NCBI RefSeq assembly: GCF_019649055.1
Contig: NW_026570509.1
Coordinates: 1-64,000, forward strand
Length of the DNA stretch: 64,000 bases
Direction of reading: 5' to 3'
Source: Paramacrobiotus metropolitanus
Lineage: Eukaryota; Tardigrada; Eutardigrada; Parachela; Macrobiotidae
Below the pieces are notes generated by a model. The model worked only from the letters and a program-made list of their open reading frames with translations, was not told the DNA's origin and ran no database searches. Numbering within the stretch: position 1 is the first letter of the stretch; every line of letters starts with the position of its first letter. Both the position numbers and the translations under genes were made by a program. This document shows, piece by piece, positions 1 through 10,920 of this stretch.

Positions 1-444
1 ATCACGTATACTTAGTGTGTCCTCGTAGTGCATTATAGATATAAATATTGATATTGAGAAGAAGAAACCAAAATGTGGAAATTTGTTGAAAGTTACTAAA
101 CCGTTGAAATTTTTCAGATTTACCCGTCAGACTTTCATTCAGCATTAAAAATATGAGTTCAGAAAAGTTTTGGAAAAAACCGAAATTTCCAAAAGTTATG
201 ACTTTTTAATAATTATATTACGTAATAAGCGCAAGTTAGACTCAAGTGTAGTTGTTGCGATTGCTTTATACTGAATGATTTTTTTATGCTACATGCAACA
301 GGATTGGTCTACAATGTTGAAGCTTGACACTTTATTATCTCGTATTAATAGACTAAATCAGGGCCAATAAAGCCCAGGAAGGGCAAAGTATATGACAGTT
401 AAGGATTAGCAGAAATTAAATTACCGCTGAATTCGCAATTCCCT
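1..444. other. AT-rich flank, no gene seen
   Basis: AT-rich sequence with no credible ORF, repeat array or RNA gene visible by eye. It ends at the 5' end of the retrotransposon that starts near 445. Confidence 0.5.
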
Positions 445-482
445 GTACTCACCGGCGCCGGCACCGGACCGTGTGCTATGCA

Positions 483-510
483 TTCCTTACTCCTTTCGGC
501 TTTCGATTAC
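483..510 (+). repeat. 5' split direct repeat of the Ngaro-like element
   Basis: The 28 bp starting ttccttactcctttcgg reappear at 4435-4462 with two substitutions. Split direct repeats of this kind stand in place of LTRs in Ngaro and PAT elements and are thought to form the circle-junction template used by the recombinase. Confidence 0.75.
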
Positions 511-573
511 TTTTATTTTCGATCTTCCACGATCAAATTACCCTCCGACCTCCGAAAAATTTTTCCCACTATC

Positions 574-1870
574 ATGCCGCCGAAAACGCCTGCAGCGCGC
601 GTTCGTAATCCAGACCCACGAGGCGCCCGCTCTGGCAAACAGCCCGCTACCACGCAGCAAACTAAGGCGCGGCCTAGTCGGAAACGTCGCCGATCGGAGT
701 CTCCCGCCCCCACAATTCGGTCGGAAGTAGTCGTCGTAGAACAGCCGCAGTTCGACTTGAAGACGATGATGGAGCGCCAGAATCAGCAAGGGCAGCAAAT
801 CCAGCGCCTAATTTGGCATTGTGTCACCGCTGGCATCCAGGGAACTAGCGGGTTCCCGGCCGAAATCTCCAGCTACAGTCAACCCCGGCCTGCAGATTGA
901 GTCCTCACTCGACGGAAAACGAACGGTACGCTCCAAAGATCGCAGCCGCTCACGTGACCAGCATCACAAACGAGAGGTAAGAGTCGCAGTCACAGTGAGT
1001 CGTCCTCTTCTCGTAGCCGCTCCCCGGTTCGCCGCCCGATCACCGAACGCCTGGGTCCTCACCCAAATCGGCCTCATAGTCTGGAAAACTACTTCGGAGC
1101 ATCCACGTCGGGAGGGCAGTCGAAAGGCGGAGCAAAACACATGGTCTCAGTTCCAAGTAAAAGCCGGTGACGGCTCCTCGACCCATCACGTTATGTCGAT
1201 TTCGACGACCTGCTATCGAAGAATCGCGTCGAGAAACCTAAGCAAGGAGGTTCAAAGCTGCTAATGTCCAAGGCAGCGTTCTTCTGATGCCAAACGAGAC
1301 ACGCGCGGTCGTCGACTCCTTCGAATCCTGGTGTGACGCGTATGCGGTGTTTATAGCAACCGGATCAGCGTTATTCCGCAAGTCGCCGGTGCCATGTGCC
1401 GATACTTGTCGCGGATAGTAGCGTACGTCCGGCGTGGGGTCCCTACAGCCCATTGGCTGGAGTACGACCGCCAGTTCCGGTCCCTGATGACAGGACATCC
1501 TTATGCGTACGATATTTGGGCTCGGCAGCACGACGACAACTATACTAATTATATCCAAAACGCCGCCCCGGAAGAGGGCACTAGCGACAGCCGAGTCGCG
1601 CAGGGAGCGAAGAAATCTGCCGCCCCAACGGACAAGTGTCGAAACTGCGGACAAGCGGGACACTTTACTGCCCAGTGTCCGTACCCGCGCAAAGGCCAAG
1701 TGGGGTACCAGCAGCCTTTTCGCCCTGCCCCAGCAGTGGGGGGCGAAGTCTGCCGCAACTACAACCGATTTAATTGCGCGGAACCCTGTAGTGCTGGATG
1801 CCTCCACGTCTGCGAGCGGTGCCACGACAAGGACCACAAGTCCCCACAGTGCAAATACGGTGCTCGGTGA
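574..1870 (+). pseudogene. Gag-like protein of the Ngaro-like element, frameshifted
   Basis: It starts at an ATG (574) followed by a basic Pro/Arg-rich N-terminus (MPPKTPAARVRNP) and reads to a stop at 900. The frame then shifts twice; the last segment (1394-1870) has a CCHC knuckle, CRNCGQAGHFTAQC, and a second Cys-rich cluster CxxCHDKDHKSPQC at its end, the double arrangement usual in DIRS/Ngaro Gag proteins. Gag would package the element RNA in a cytoplasmic particle. It sits just upstream of the RT frame. Identity of the C-terminal part is firm; the middle is inferred from position. Confidence 0.75.
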
Positions 1871-1889
1871 TCAGGTGACAGTGGCCGAA

Positions 1890-3496
1890 AAAGCTCAGGC
1901 GCCCTTGCGTGCTGAGGCTTTTGAGAGACTGCTCGCTGATCACCCCGACGCTCACCTTCGCCGTTTCATTTCCGACACACTACGCCTGGGTGCCGACATC
2001 GCTATCGAGGCCGACAGCTTTCTCGCAAGACGCCTAACTCGCAGTCTGCACGCATTCGCCAGTACGCGCTGCTCCAAAGTGTTCAGAAAGAAGTTGACTT
2101 GGGTCACTCTGTTGGCTTTTTTCCGACGCCACCATTCCCTCACTTTGTTGTCAACGTTCTCAAGTGCCGGCCGAAGAAAGACGGCGGTCACCGCACCATC
2201 ATGGACCTTTTCCAACCGTCGGGCAGCAGCGTCAACGATCACATTGACAGCCGTGAAATGCCACTGCAGTACTGCTCCGTGGACGACGCCGTTCGACTAG
2301 CGTCTTCCGCGGGCAGATACGCCATCATGGAAAAAATGGACATAAAGCCTGCGTTTCGGCTGATACCTGTGCGGCGGGCCGACTGGAACCTCCTGGGGTA
2401 TTGTTTAAATGGTAAGTACTATTTCGACATGGGATTACCATTCGGTTGCCGCTCCTCGCCCTATATCTTTGAGTTCTTCTCTGCCGCTGTTCACTGGTGC
2501 GTAGTAAAGAAGTCCAGACTACCGTCCATGTTATACTACGTGGACGACTACCTCGTCGTCGGCTCCCGGGAACCGACGAATGTGCGGCTTTGATGACAGC
2601 AATGCGGGAAGTGTGCAAGGAGCTTGGTGTCCCCTGGCGCTCGACAAAACCGAGGGACACGCAACTCGCCTTTTTCTCGGCATTGAAATCGACTCCGACG
2701 CGCAAACACTCAGCCTACCGGCCGGGAAGCTCCAAGAAATCAAGGCAACTCTCGAGCGATGGCACGAAAGTCTAGCTGCACGCTGACAGAACTGCAGAGC
2801 CTGATCGGAACACTGACGTTCGCCTCGAAATGCATCCCATCGAGTCGACTCTTCACCAGAAGGATGATACAGCTATTGTCAGACCATCCCTTACGGGCTT
2901 TGATAACCCTCGACATACAGTTTCACCTCGATCTCGACTGGTGACGAAGGTTTCTTCCCCAGTGGATCGGAACTGCGTCATTTCTCCAGCCAGACTGGAC
3001 CACGTCAGATATACTGCACCTGTACACAGACGCGTCCGCCACTCTAGGACTGGAAGCATTCTGCGAAAATAAGTGGTTCCAATCTAGGTGGCCGGAGTGG
3101 CTGTTGCAGGCAGCACCGTCGATTTTGTACCTAGAAATGGTGCCCATTCTACTTGCCGTCCTTGTTTGGGGGCAAAGATGGCGACGGAGAAAGATAATCT
3201 TCCACACGGACAACGCCGGCGCTGTGGAGGCATGGGCTCACTTGCGCTCCAGCAGCCCGGGCGTTCTCGACCTAATGCGTCGCATGACCTGGGCAGCGGC
3301 TATGCATAATTTAACGGTGACACTGAAGCACGTTCGAGGCGTTGACAATGGCATCTCTGACGCGCTCTCTCGCTTTCAGATGGAGCGGTTCCGAGCGCTC
3401 GCTACTGCAGCAGCTTCAAAGCCGACCACGTTTCCGGATATATTTCCGGACCTGCACAGCACGTTCTGCCCAACTCGACGCTGTACAAACTCCTAA
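1890..3496 (+). pseudogene. Reverse transcriptase - RNase H, DIRS/Ngaro type, frameshifted
   Basis: The N-terminal part (from about 1890) has the RAEAFERLLADHPD block typical of DIRS-order RTs. The palm follows in another frame from 2099: KKDGGHRTIMDL, MGLPFGCRSSPYIFE and the catalytic YVDD at about 2536-2547. After another shift the connection continues (FLGIEIDSDAQTLSLP, LIGTLTFASKCIP). RNase H lies at about 3015-3400 with YTDAS, LEMVPILLAV, HTDNAGAVEAW and DALSR holding the acidic catalytic residues. At least three frame breaks make this copy inactive. Domain order and proximity to the recombinase match Ngaro elements. Confidence 0.85.
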
Positions 3497-3537
3497 ATGC
3501 CCACATCTCTGGATCCTCCAGGAAAACGTACGGGGCA

Positions 3538-4400
3538 TTGCTGAATCGTTTCGAACGGTTCTGCAATGAAAGCGGTTACATGATGTTGCCAGCAAAACCA
3601 TCTACTGTTGCATCCTTTGTCGCTCAGCTGTTCGATGAAAATGCTGCATTCCAAACCATGAAAGTTTACCTTGCGGCCATCCACAAGAGCCACAGAGAGG
3701 CCGGGCTGCCTAACCCCACTGCCGACGACTTGGTCGTGCGCGCGGTGAGCGGTTTCAAACGGCTGAACAGCCCGAAGCCTGACCAGCGTCTACCTATTAC
3801 ATTGGACCTCTTGCGCACACTGAAGACTCTGCTGAAAGCACACAACGACGAGGACGAATCTGTCATGCTCTGGAGCGCCTTCTGCACGGCGTTCTTCGGA
3901 TTCCTGCGCATAAACGAGATCATCTCGAAGTCGCAGCACACTTACGACCGCGCATCTACCCTGCTCCACGTGACGTGAGCATATCCGACGACGCAGCGGT
4001 TATAACGCTGAAGCGGACAAAAATCCGATCAGAGCGTTGAAGGCTCTAAGATAACACTGACGGCCACGAATTGTTCGGTCTGCCCAGTGCGCGCCATTAA
4101 GACGTACTACCGCTACCGTGCCAAGCAGGGACACCCACGTATCCGTTCTTTCGATACCGAAATGGTGATTACCTCACCCGCGGAGCCGTAAACCGGTTCT
4201 GGAAATCACTGCTGAAAGAACACCCGGATTGCGCGCGGCTTAGCACCCACAGCTTCCGCATCGGAGCCGCTACGGAAGCCGCGGAACAACAACTCCCAAA
4301 AGAGGAAATCAGCGCGCCTGGAGGTGGAAGAGCAACTGTGTGGAGCGGTACATCCGGCTCCGCACACTCACCGGACCTGACCTCTACAGACGAGCAACTT
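3538..4400 (+). pseudogene. Tyrosine recombinase of the Ngaro-like element, frameshifted
   Basis: The first 146 residues form one frame (3538-3978): an N-terminal core-binding domain (LNRFERFCNESGY) and the first catalytic Arg in FFGFLRINEI. After a frameshift the C-terminal catalytic parts remain visible: HSFRIGAATEAA (the HxxR box, about 4246-4280) and ERYIR (nucleophilic Tyr, about 4349). The enzyme would integrate a circular cDNA without making a target duplication. At least two frame breaks separate the motifs. Confidence 0.85.
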
Positions 4401-4407
4401 GTTTGGG

Positions 4408-4600
4408 GCGAAGAAACCGGGCACCGGCGGAGGGTTCCTTACTCCTTTCGGTTTTCGTTTACCACCCGCCCGCCCTTCTGGCACGAGTTGTTAAGTATTC
4501 TCTTCACCGTTACGCCGTCTTGTATGTCTGCTGTATCGAGTTCAATAAAGGGTGAGCGAAGAAACTGAGCACCGGCGGAGGGTGCCGGCAGTGAGCGACC
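4408..4600 (+). repeat. 3' terminal repeat block of the Ngaro-like element
   Basis: It contains the second copy of the 5' repeat (4435-4462) and a 28-bp direct repeat, gcgaagaaac followed by caccggcggagggt, at 4408-4435 and 4556-4583. A cttgtatgtct...ttcaataaag stretch between them supplies an AATAAA signal at about 4543. The order matches the B1-A2-B2 layout of Ngaro 3' ends. Confidence 0.65.
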
Positions 4601-5001
4601 TGTACCCACAGGTAAGATCCTCAGCTGCAATTGCGCATCTCCGGCCATGCCGGCACACTTCAACTCCAAAACCCGCACGCGGAAGTCGCCTCGCACATCA
4701 CTGAACTCCGCAACCACATCGCGAATTCAAGGTTAATTTAATTAACGGCAGTCTGTTATGCAACGGTTAAACCAAGTGCCAACGGAAAAGGTAATTTCAA
4801 ACGGCGTTTTGAGAAGGCTAATTTAAACGGCAAGGCATTCGGAGCGGCAAAGGTAAAGGTAATGTTGAAAAAGGTAAAGTGAAAAGGCAAAGGCAAAGAA
4901 AAACGTGGCCTACCCATTGCCCTTGCATACCTGTCCACCACGGTTTAGCGGAAAGATATACCCGCAGACATCGGGCCCTGGTGAAACGGTGAAACGTCCG
5001 G
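4601..5001. other. Intergenic, GGCAAAGG/AAAGGTAA-rich low complexity
   Basis: No coding sequence seen. 4786-4900 is a degenerate run of aaaggtaa and ggcaaagg words. The remainder looks like unique sequence. Confidence 0.4.
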
Positions 5002-5905
5002 TCATAAAATGTCTGGCGGTGAAACGTCGCACAATCGCGAAAACCATATAGCAGTTTGTAAGCAGGCAGGGAGGCAGTGTTTCAAGAGATATAGAGTAAG
5101 AAGCTCGGGTATTTCCTTAAGACGACCAAGAAAGACTTTAAGTTGAGCAATTTTGCTTTGCATAAAAGGACGCAGGCTGAAGACGTAAGCGCTTCCAGTA
5201 GAATAAAGTCTTCTTTCTTGGATTTCTGGCCATACATTCAGCACTAGTTGAACGGCATGCAAGCGATCTGCGGAAAAACCCCAACCGCGTAAACTTCACA
5301 TTTGTCGAGGTTCAGCTCCAGTCTCATACCATCACCACGCGAGATTATTGTGTGTATTGCCGCAATTACTTTCTCCGCGGGTCCTGCAAGAGTGATGCAG
5401 TCTAAAAACCCACAGCTTTTTCACACTGCAAGTCTGCAAACAGCGGTAGGGTTGCCAGCCCGTATCCAAAGAGAACATTAGGATCGCACTGCTGCACTTA
5501 GTCTCCGATGACAACACAGATGTACCACTGGACAGGAGAGAGGGGTGCCGATAACAGGCTAGAGGGTTGCCGATAACATTGCCTGAAGTAGCGGTAATAT
5601 GTGGGGAATTTTTCGCGAACAACTTCTAGTGCGACTTCACGACGCAATGTGTCAAGCGCTTTACAAAAATTAAGTTTTACAATCACACGCGCGCGTGTGT
5701 GGTCCGTCTCTAAAAAGATCCGCACAGAATGTACTGCAGCTTCCGCTTCTCCCCGGATATTAAAACCAACTTCGAAGGGTTAAAAACAGCGGCAGCTTCG
5801 TCCGCGCATTGTCTGCTCACAATTTTGGACCAAAGTCTGCGGAGTGTCACCCACCGCTATGGGTCGCACGCCACCGTCCTTAATCGCCATTGGACTCCGA
5901 ACAAG
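5002..5905 (-). pseudogene. Reverse transcriptase remnant of an RT plus restriction-like-endonuclease non-LTR element
   Basis: Read leftwards on the minus strand, consecutive but frame-broken RT blocks appear: GGVRPIAVGDT, GEAEAAVHSVRIF, VKLNFCKALDTLRRE, YRYFRQCYRQPSSLL, QCDP in place of QQGDP, then VGFLDCITLAGPAEKV (the YxDD-type box, here FLDC) and LELNLDKCEVYA. These are fingers and palm of a non-LTR RT family common in invertebrates that ends in a restriction-like endonuclease. The same family lies at 62020-63990, but this is a separate, more decayed copy with stops, frame breaks and a changed catalytic Asp. Confidence 0.75.
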
Positions 5906-5924
5906 AACAGTAACGATTCAGGTC

Positions 5925-6034
5925 CCGGACAATTCGCCGACGCGACTTTTCGAAACCGTAACATTTTAGATCCGCAACGTTTCAAATCCGCAACTGTTCA
6001 TGACAGTAACGTTTCTCAACCGTCAGTCTATTGA
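5925..6034 (+). repeat. Degenerate CGTAACRTTTC array (partner of 7225-7430)
   Basis: Short imperfect repeats of the word cg(t/c)aac(a/g)ttt occur here. The reverse complement of the same word (gaaacgttrcggttg) is arrayed at 7225-7430. The pair could be subterminal inverted repeats of a non-autonomous DNA element, but clean ends and a target duplication were not found. Confidence 0.4.
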
Positions 6035-7224
6035 AATAACGTACAATGCGGGGTGATCCACCATCAAGTGAAAGGCTTAGCGCAGTGCCCTAGATCCGGA
6101 TGACCGCTTGAATCCGGATGCAAGTCAAATATTCAACAGTTTGCAGTCAAAAAGGAAATATCGTCAGATGCGCAGTTTTATTATCTATGACAGACGTTTG
6201 GTATTTTGTTTTCTAAATTACTGAGTTGCCTTTAAATGGACGAATTAAGCGTAATCGTTTCAGTGACAAATCGAGGTGGGCCACTAAAAATTTTTCAGTA
6301 TTTTCAATATGTGTGAGATAGAAAAATAACTCGAAATTCTGGCGATTTCCAAATAGCGGTTGTCATGGACGGTAGGTGCTCATTGAAGGAAATCCTCCAA
6401 AGGGTCACGAAAGAGCATGACCACCTGGCTGACCACCTCCATGGAATGCTTAGTGAACATCACCCAAAACCTGAAGGTGATGGAGGAAACTGGCCTGGAC
6501 GCCGAGTAGCGGCATCTAAACTTTTGCTATTATTTGTTTGGTCTTAATTTTTTTTTAAATTTTTTAAATTTTCGTAATACTTTTTAGTAACATTTAATAA
6601 AGGTCATTTAAACTTATCGTCTCTATGAGTCTATGACTATTTAGAAGGTACTTTTTAACTTAAAGCTAATGCATAGTAAAAGCAATAGGATACACTAGCT
6701 TGGACATAACTAACGCTGATATAAAATATGGTTAAATTTAAATTAATAGAAAATAATAATATAATGCGGTGTGCAAAGACTTTTAATGTTATTGCGTCGA
6801 ATGCGGGTGATGCTTTACAGGATGGTTTTAAATTTGTTAATGTGCAGATTGAGGCATATTTTGCGCATGTGTATGTGTTGTTAATTGCGTTATTATATTT
6901 GCTAATAATCATAATCTACGATAATTTACCTATGTGAATAAAATCAAATTATCCTCCGTGGCCGAAGCCCGAAACTTGGCAGATGAGTAAAGCAGTAATA
7001 ATAAAGGCTGTTTGCACTTTGAGCGGTCGAGTTTTAGTTTGTTGATCGGTTTTAGGCATAAGGTACACATAAACAAAATTAAGCGTTGGTTTTCGCAGTG
7101 GTCAAAAATTGAAAATTTATTAATTCGCCGCATTTGGAACCGTAACAGTCAAATCCACTTACGAAACGCTTGAATACCATTATTGCGGTGTAGTGTACAC
7201 ATTGTCCTTTGCCCATTGTTACGA
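6035..7224. other. AT-rich sequence between two inverted repeat arrays
   Basis: Mostly AT-rich with no recognised domain. A short ORF with a polyadenylation signal (6728-6937) is listed separately. An ORF at 6365-6547 (60 aa) resembles nothing I know. Confidence 0.35.
6728..6937 (+). CDS. Possible small membrane protein (69 aa)
   Basis: The ORF starts MVKFKLIENNNIMRC and ends with a strongly hydrophobic stretch (about residues 48-66, VYVLLIALLYLLIIII) that could be one membrane anchor. An AATAAA lies directly at its stop codon (about 6937-6943), the only sign that it may be expressed. The region is AT-rich, so a chance ORF with a hydrophobic tail is quite possible. No family recognised. Confidence 0.15.
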   Translation: MVKFKLIENNNIMRCAKTFNVIASNAGDALQDGFKFVNVQIEAYFAHVYVLLIALLYLLIIIIYDNLPM

Positions 7225-7430
7225 TGCGGCCATGAACGAGTCCTGAAACGTTGCGGTTGCGATATGTCATGGTTGCGAAAAGTCGCCGTTGCGAAATGTT
7301 ACCGCTCCGAAACGTTACGGTTGTAAAAATTTGCAGATGAGAAATGTCGTGGTCATGAAATGTATTCGGTGAAATGCTACGATCTGAAATGTCGCGTTGT
7401 GAAATGTCGTGATACCGGTTTTCGCACATC
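7225..7430 (-). repeat. Degenerate GAAACGTTRCGGTTG array, inverted partner of 5925-6034
   Basis: About 14 degenerate copies of a 14-16-bp word containing gaaa(c/t)gt(t/c). The word is the reverse complement of that at 5925-6034. A 116-aa minus-strand ORF here is only the repeat translated. Confidence 0.45.
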
Positions 7431-7622
7431 CAGATGTTACGAGCACATCACACTTGCTTACGCCATGGACGATTGCGCACGTGCTATTATGCACTCGACA
7501 TAATGGTATTATACACCGGGAAAGCTATGACGTCGTCGACGACGTCATTTAATTCTGATTTTCTTCCAGAGTTGAATGGTCACAATTTTATGGGAGGAAA
7601 AGTTCACCAACAGGTCACAGCG

Positions 7623-8259
7623 TAATCGACCGGAGCGTAGCGAAGGTCCTCTGTGTTCAGCGATTATAGAAAATGTGGGGTCCGTCCGTCGGTCACCGCC
7701 ACCAAATGCACATATGCGCGGTTGCTGTTATCAAATGCACGCTTGCGCGGTGGCCTTATGTAAATACAACTAATGTAACTGTTGGTGTCCGTCCTGGTCA
7801 CCACCGAAGCGAAGCGAAGGTCCTCTATGTTCAGCGATTATAGAAAATGTGGGGTTCGTCCGTCGGTCACCGCCACCAAATGCCAATATGCGCGGTTGCT
7901 GCTATCAAATGCACGCTTGCGCGGTGGCCTTATGTACTCACACCTAATGTAACTGTTGGTGTCCGTGCGTCGGTCACCACCGCACTTGTTTGTGCCGTAA
8001 AAGTTATCAAGTTTGTGCCGTAAAGGTCAACACGTATAATTTAGCTTCCTCGCACAGCGAGCAGTGGAGTATTTACGTACCAGAGTAACCAGACCCTGTA
8101 GTGCAATCTCATCGAACGGCTAAAGTATTCGAAAAAATGTTCAGAAGAATTTCTGTATGGCACTTTTCGCTGAATTTCTGTATGGCACTTTCTGTATGGC
8201 ACTTTTCGAGTGCACTTTTCGCTGAACACAGAGGACCTTCGCTACGCTTCGGTCGATTA
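7623..8259. mobile_element. Short element bounded by a 40-bp inverted repeat
   Basis: 7623-7662 and 8220-8259 are inverted copies, 39 of 40 bases identical (words such as gcgaaggtcctctgtgttca). Between them lie a tandem duplication (7631-7979), a twice-repeated tttgtgccgtaaa word (7988-8020) and a tandem tctgtatggcacttt repeat (8150-8215). No transposase ORF is present, so this would be non-autonomous. I found no convincing target duplication. Confidence 0.45.
7631..7979 (+). repeat. Tandem duplication, about 173-bp unit, two copies
   Basis: Units at about 7631-7803 and 7804-7979 share the order gcgaaggtcctct, attatagaaaatgtgggg, cggtcaccgccaccaaatg, atgcgcggttgct, cttgcgcggtggcctta and taatgtaactgttggtgtcc. 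They differ by scattered substitutions and small indels. Confidence 0.7.
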
Positions 8260-8586
8260 GCCGCAATTTACGTTCTCTAACGCCGGACCGGCTTGTACAA
8301 GACCGTTTATTCTGTAAAGGAATTTGACTCAAGCGGTTGGAGATTGTAGAGGATGACTTAATTATGAACGAATAAGATCAGAAGTTGATATCGCCAACGC
8401 TTCACTGAAAACCGTTTGCATCCAGCCGTTACGAAATATCATGTCAGAGTTACTGGCACGATGCCTAAGAAAATTTGCTTAGGGGCAGTACAATACATAT
8501 TTAAGAAACACTAATAGGACACATTGTCATAGGAATTAATCCGATCGACAATTGACAGGCTTGCTGCACCGAACAAGGTCATTAAA

Positions 8587-9027
8587 ATGCATCTAATGTT
8601 TTTTCTTGTCTCTATTGCAGTCCTTGCAGTTGCCGCTAACCCTCGATACCGGGAGAGTTCCCAGTCTAACCAAGAAATTCTTAGGGCTGGTAGCAGACAT
8701 CGCCTAGTTGGCCAGAATGTAGGAAGAAGGGAAACCGTAGCACCTGCCACAAAAATAACTGCCAATAACGTCGTTGTTGTTACAGCCAAAACAGTGGCTG
8801 GTGCAACAACCGTAAAAACAAACCCGACATGGGTTACTCCACCTGGCGTAACAACTCCGGCACCGACAACTGCGTCCACAACCACAACAACCACAACTGG
8901 GTCAACAACAACTGGGTCAACTACCACTGGTAGCACTTCTTCAACGAGCACAAGTAGTACTAGCACAAGCAGCACTAGCACTAGTAGCACCAGTACCACA
9001 ACTACCACAACCCCGTCTGGACGCTGA
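8587..9027 (+). CDS. Small secreted Thr/Ser-rich (mucin-like) protein, 146 aa
   Basis: The ORF opens with a clear signal peptide (MHLMFFLVSIAVLAVAANP). A short basic segment follows (residues 19-50), then a Val/Thr-rich part, and the last 60 residues are almost pure Thr and Ser in GSTTT and SSTSTS repeats, as in O-glycosylated mucin-type or cuticle/eggshell proteins. A catatttaag TATA-like box lies about 90 bp upstream. No introns are needed. The repeat region could be a microsatellite read by chance, but the signal peptide joined in frame argues for a real gene. It is the only credible host gene here. Confidence 0.5.
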   Translation: MHLMFFLVSIAVLAVAANPRYRESSQSNQEILRAGSRHRLVGQNVGRRETVAPATKITANNVVVVTAKTVAGATTVKTNPTWVTPPGVTTPAPTTASTTTTTTTGSTTTGSTTTGSTSSTSTSSTSTSSTSTSSTSTTTTTTPSGR

Positions 9028-9359
9028 GGCAACCTGCCGAAATTTACATCATCTCACTAAACCGCCACACGCGGCGCGAACTTGATCTACCAGAAAACAA
9101 TTTGTTTGTTTTCCGCAAGCAATTGAGTTGCGTAGCACTTCAGTTCACTATTAGTTCTACTGAAAGCAGCCGTACGAATGATAAAATTGATAATAATCAG
9201 TTGATGGCTGCATACGCATAGGAAAACCGAAATTCAGCTACTAGACGAGCAACGCTATACATATGCGCCTCCGCATGAAAAGCAAAGCGACTTGATACTG
9301 TATCGTCGACTCAAGTAGCTAAACTCTCGGCCCGAGAGTCTCGGGCAGTACTAATTAAT

Positions 9360-10920
9360 ATTACTGTTATTGGTAGTGGTACCACGTAATGGTACTGGTA
9401 CTGTTAGTGGTAGCAAGATTGGTACTGGTAACGGTGCTGGTTCCGGTAGTGGTACTATATTATGGTACTGGTACTGTTACTGGTAGCAAATATGACACTT
9501 TTAGTAGTGATGTTTTTGTGGTGGTACTGGGTGCACTTATGATGTTGAGGACGGTACTCTTATCGGCATCTGTAAGTTCGTAACGATATAAAAAATTTAT
9601 CCGTTACTTAATTTTGAAAAAAAACTATATATTATCAATGCGATGCACAGTGGTTTGACCCATCAAGCGAAACCATACACAGTCAAACAGCGAATAAGTG
9701 CGGTAAAATGCAAATCTGTTGCGGCATTCGAATTGCGCCCTGAGGTTTTTGTGGTAGCTATTTACCAAAAAGCGGGTAACGAGTTGACGGCATGGTTAAG
9801 TTCATCAGAAGTGCAAAGTTTCAATCGGTCGGTGTCCAGTTCGAGAGAGTCGGGCAGTCGGCAGCTCTTGCGAATGCCGGTAAAAAACCACAAGGCCATA
9901 CAGAAAAGAATGGAAGCGAACACTCGTTCGGCTGCACCCACATCGGTACTTCCTGCATCTACATTTTGACATTCTGCGTCTTCAATTACACAGGCGACGG
10001 CTGCAGCAAGAACGCGCAAACGTAGGCCTGCAGACGCTGACCCGCCTTGCGTCACAATTTACCCGATAAGGGAAGCTCGAAATACTTGGTATCCATCGCT
10101 TGATAACATTCCCGAAAAGAGAAAACCTGGAAATGTGCGTGTCCACGCTATTTTCAGTTGCCTCGAACAAGTGTAGAAACGCATAGAAGTTTAGGATTTT
10201 TCTCCTGTCAAAAAGTACGTTTCATTAGATGCTAAAAACACGCTGCAGCCGACCCACGAAGAGACGCTGTGGAAATTGGTTGTGGTACTTTATTTGTGTA
10301 TTACCATGATAAGCGATTACTGTGCTTGAGGCCATCTTTATTTCTGTTCATGCCGTCTGTAACCTTAGTTATCCCTACCGTGTAATGGTACTTTACTGTT
10401 AAACTGTATAAATAAATTGTTCGTAACTATTTTATGGCGCTTCTCAAATGACTAGCGAATATTCAAAGTATTGCTTTGTTTAGTGGTTGGATGTCCACTT
10501 GTTCAGTTTAATTATTCTTGCGCTTTTATAAATAAGTGACAACGTTACTCTTTGATGTCGGATAACAATTTGTATTATATAAGTTATTATCAACGTTCGG
10601 CAGTGTCAGAAATTGAAACAGTGGTCGAAACTTTTAAAAGGTAGACGTTAATGCGTTTTGGTAATAAAGTACTCAAAACAAATTTTACTTTCTCTTTAGT
10701 TAGCACTTTGCGTTTAACGATATTCTTATCAGTTCCCATCAGCATTGTAATTGCTGCCACTATCGGCAGTCCGGTACCGTTATCAAACACAGTACCATTT
10801 TGCTACCAGTAACAGTAACAGTACCATAACATAGTACCACTACCGGAACCAGTACCATTACCAGTAAGAGTACCATTCTTGCTACCACTAACAGGCCAGT
10901 ACTATTACGTACCGGGTGGC
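9360..10920. mobile_element. Inverted-repeat unit with terminal GGTACT-rich arrays
   Basis: 9376-9492 (ggtactggtactgttagtgg...) and the reverse complement of about 10783-10917 align over more than 100 bp, sharing in order ttagtggtagcaaga, ggttccggtagtggtact, ttatggtactg and gttactggtagcaaa. The 1.3 kb between has only short unrecognised ORFs (the longest, 9643-9969, 108 aa). It looks like a fold-back or MITE-type element with repeat-rich ends; no target duplication was identified. Confidence 0.5.

Larger units (their letters stand above)
445..4600 (+). mobile_element. Ngaro-like (DIRS order) tyrosine-recombinase retrotransposon, decayed
   Basis: About 4.1 kb carrying, in order, a Gag with a CCHC knuckle, reverse transcriptase, RNase H and a tyrosine recombinase, flanked by split direct repeats. 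A 28-bp repeat at 483-510 recurs at 4435-4462 with two mismatches, and a second 28-bp repeat lies at 4408-4435 and 4556-4583. The RNase H-to-recombinase gap is only about 140 bp, so there is no room for the methyltransferase domain of classical DIRS1; that and the split direct repeats point to Ngaro. All reading frames carry frameshifts, so this copy is not functional as read. Confidence 0.85.

Noticed and set aside
7079-7429. 116-aa minus-strand ORF
   Set aside because: It is the translated degenerate repeat array plus flanking sequence.
8511-9032. 173-aa minus-strand ORF rich in Val and Leu opposite the secreted protein
   Set aside because: It is the antisense of the Thr/Ser repeat; the plus frame has a proper signal peptide.
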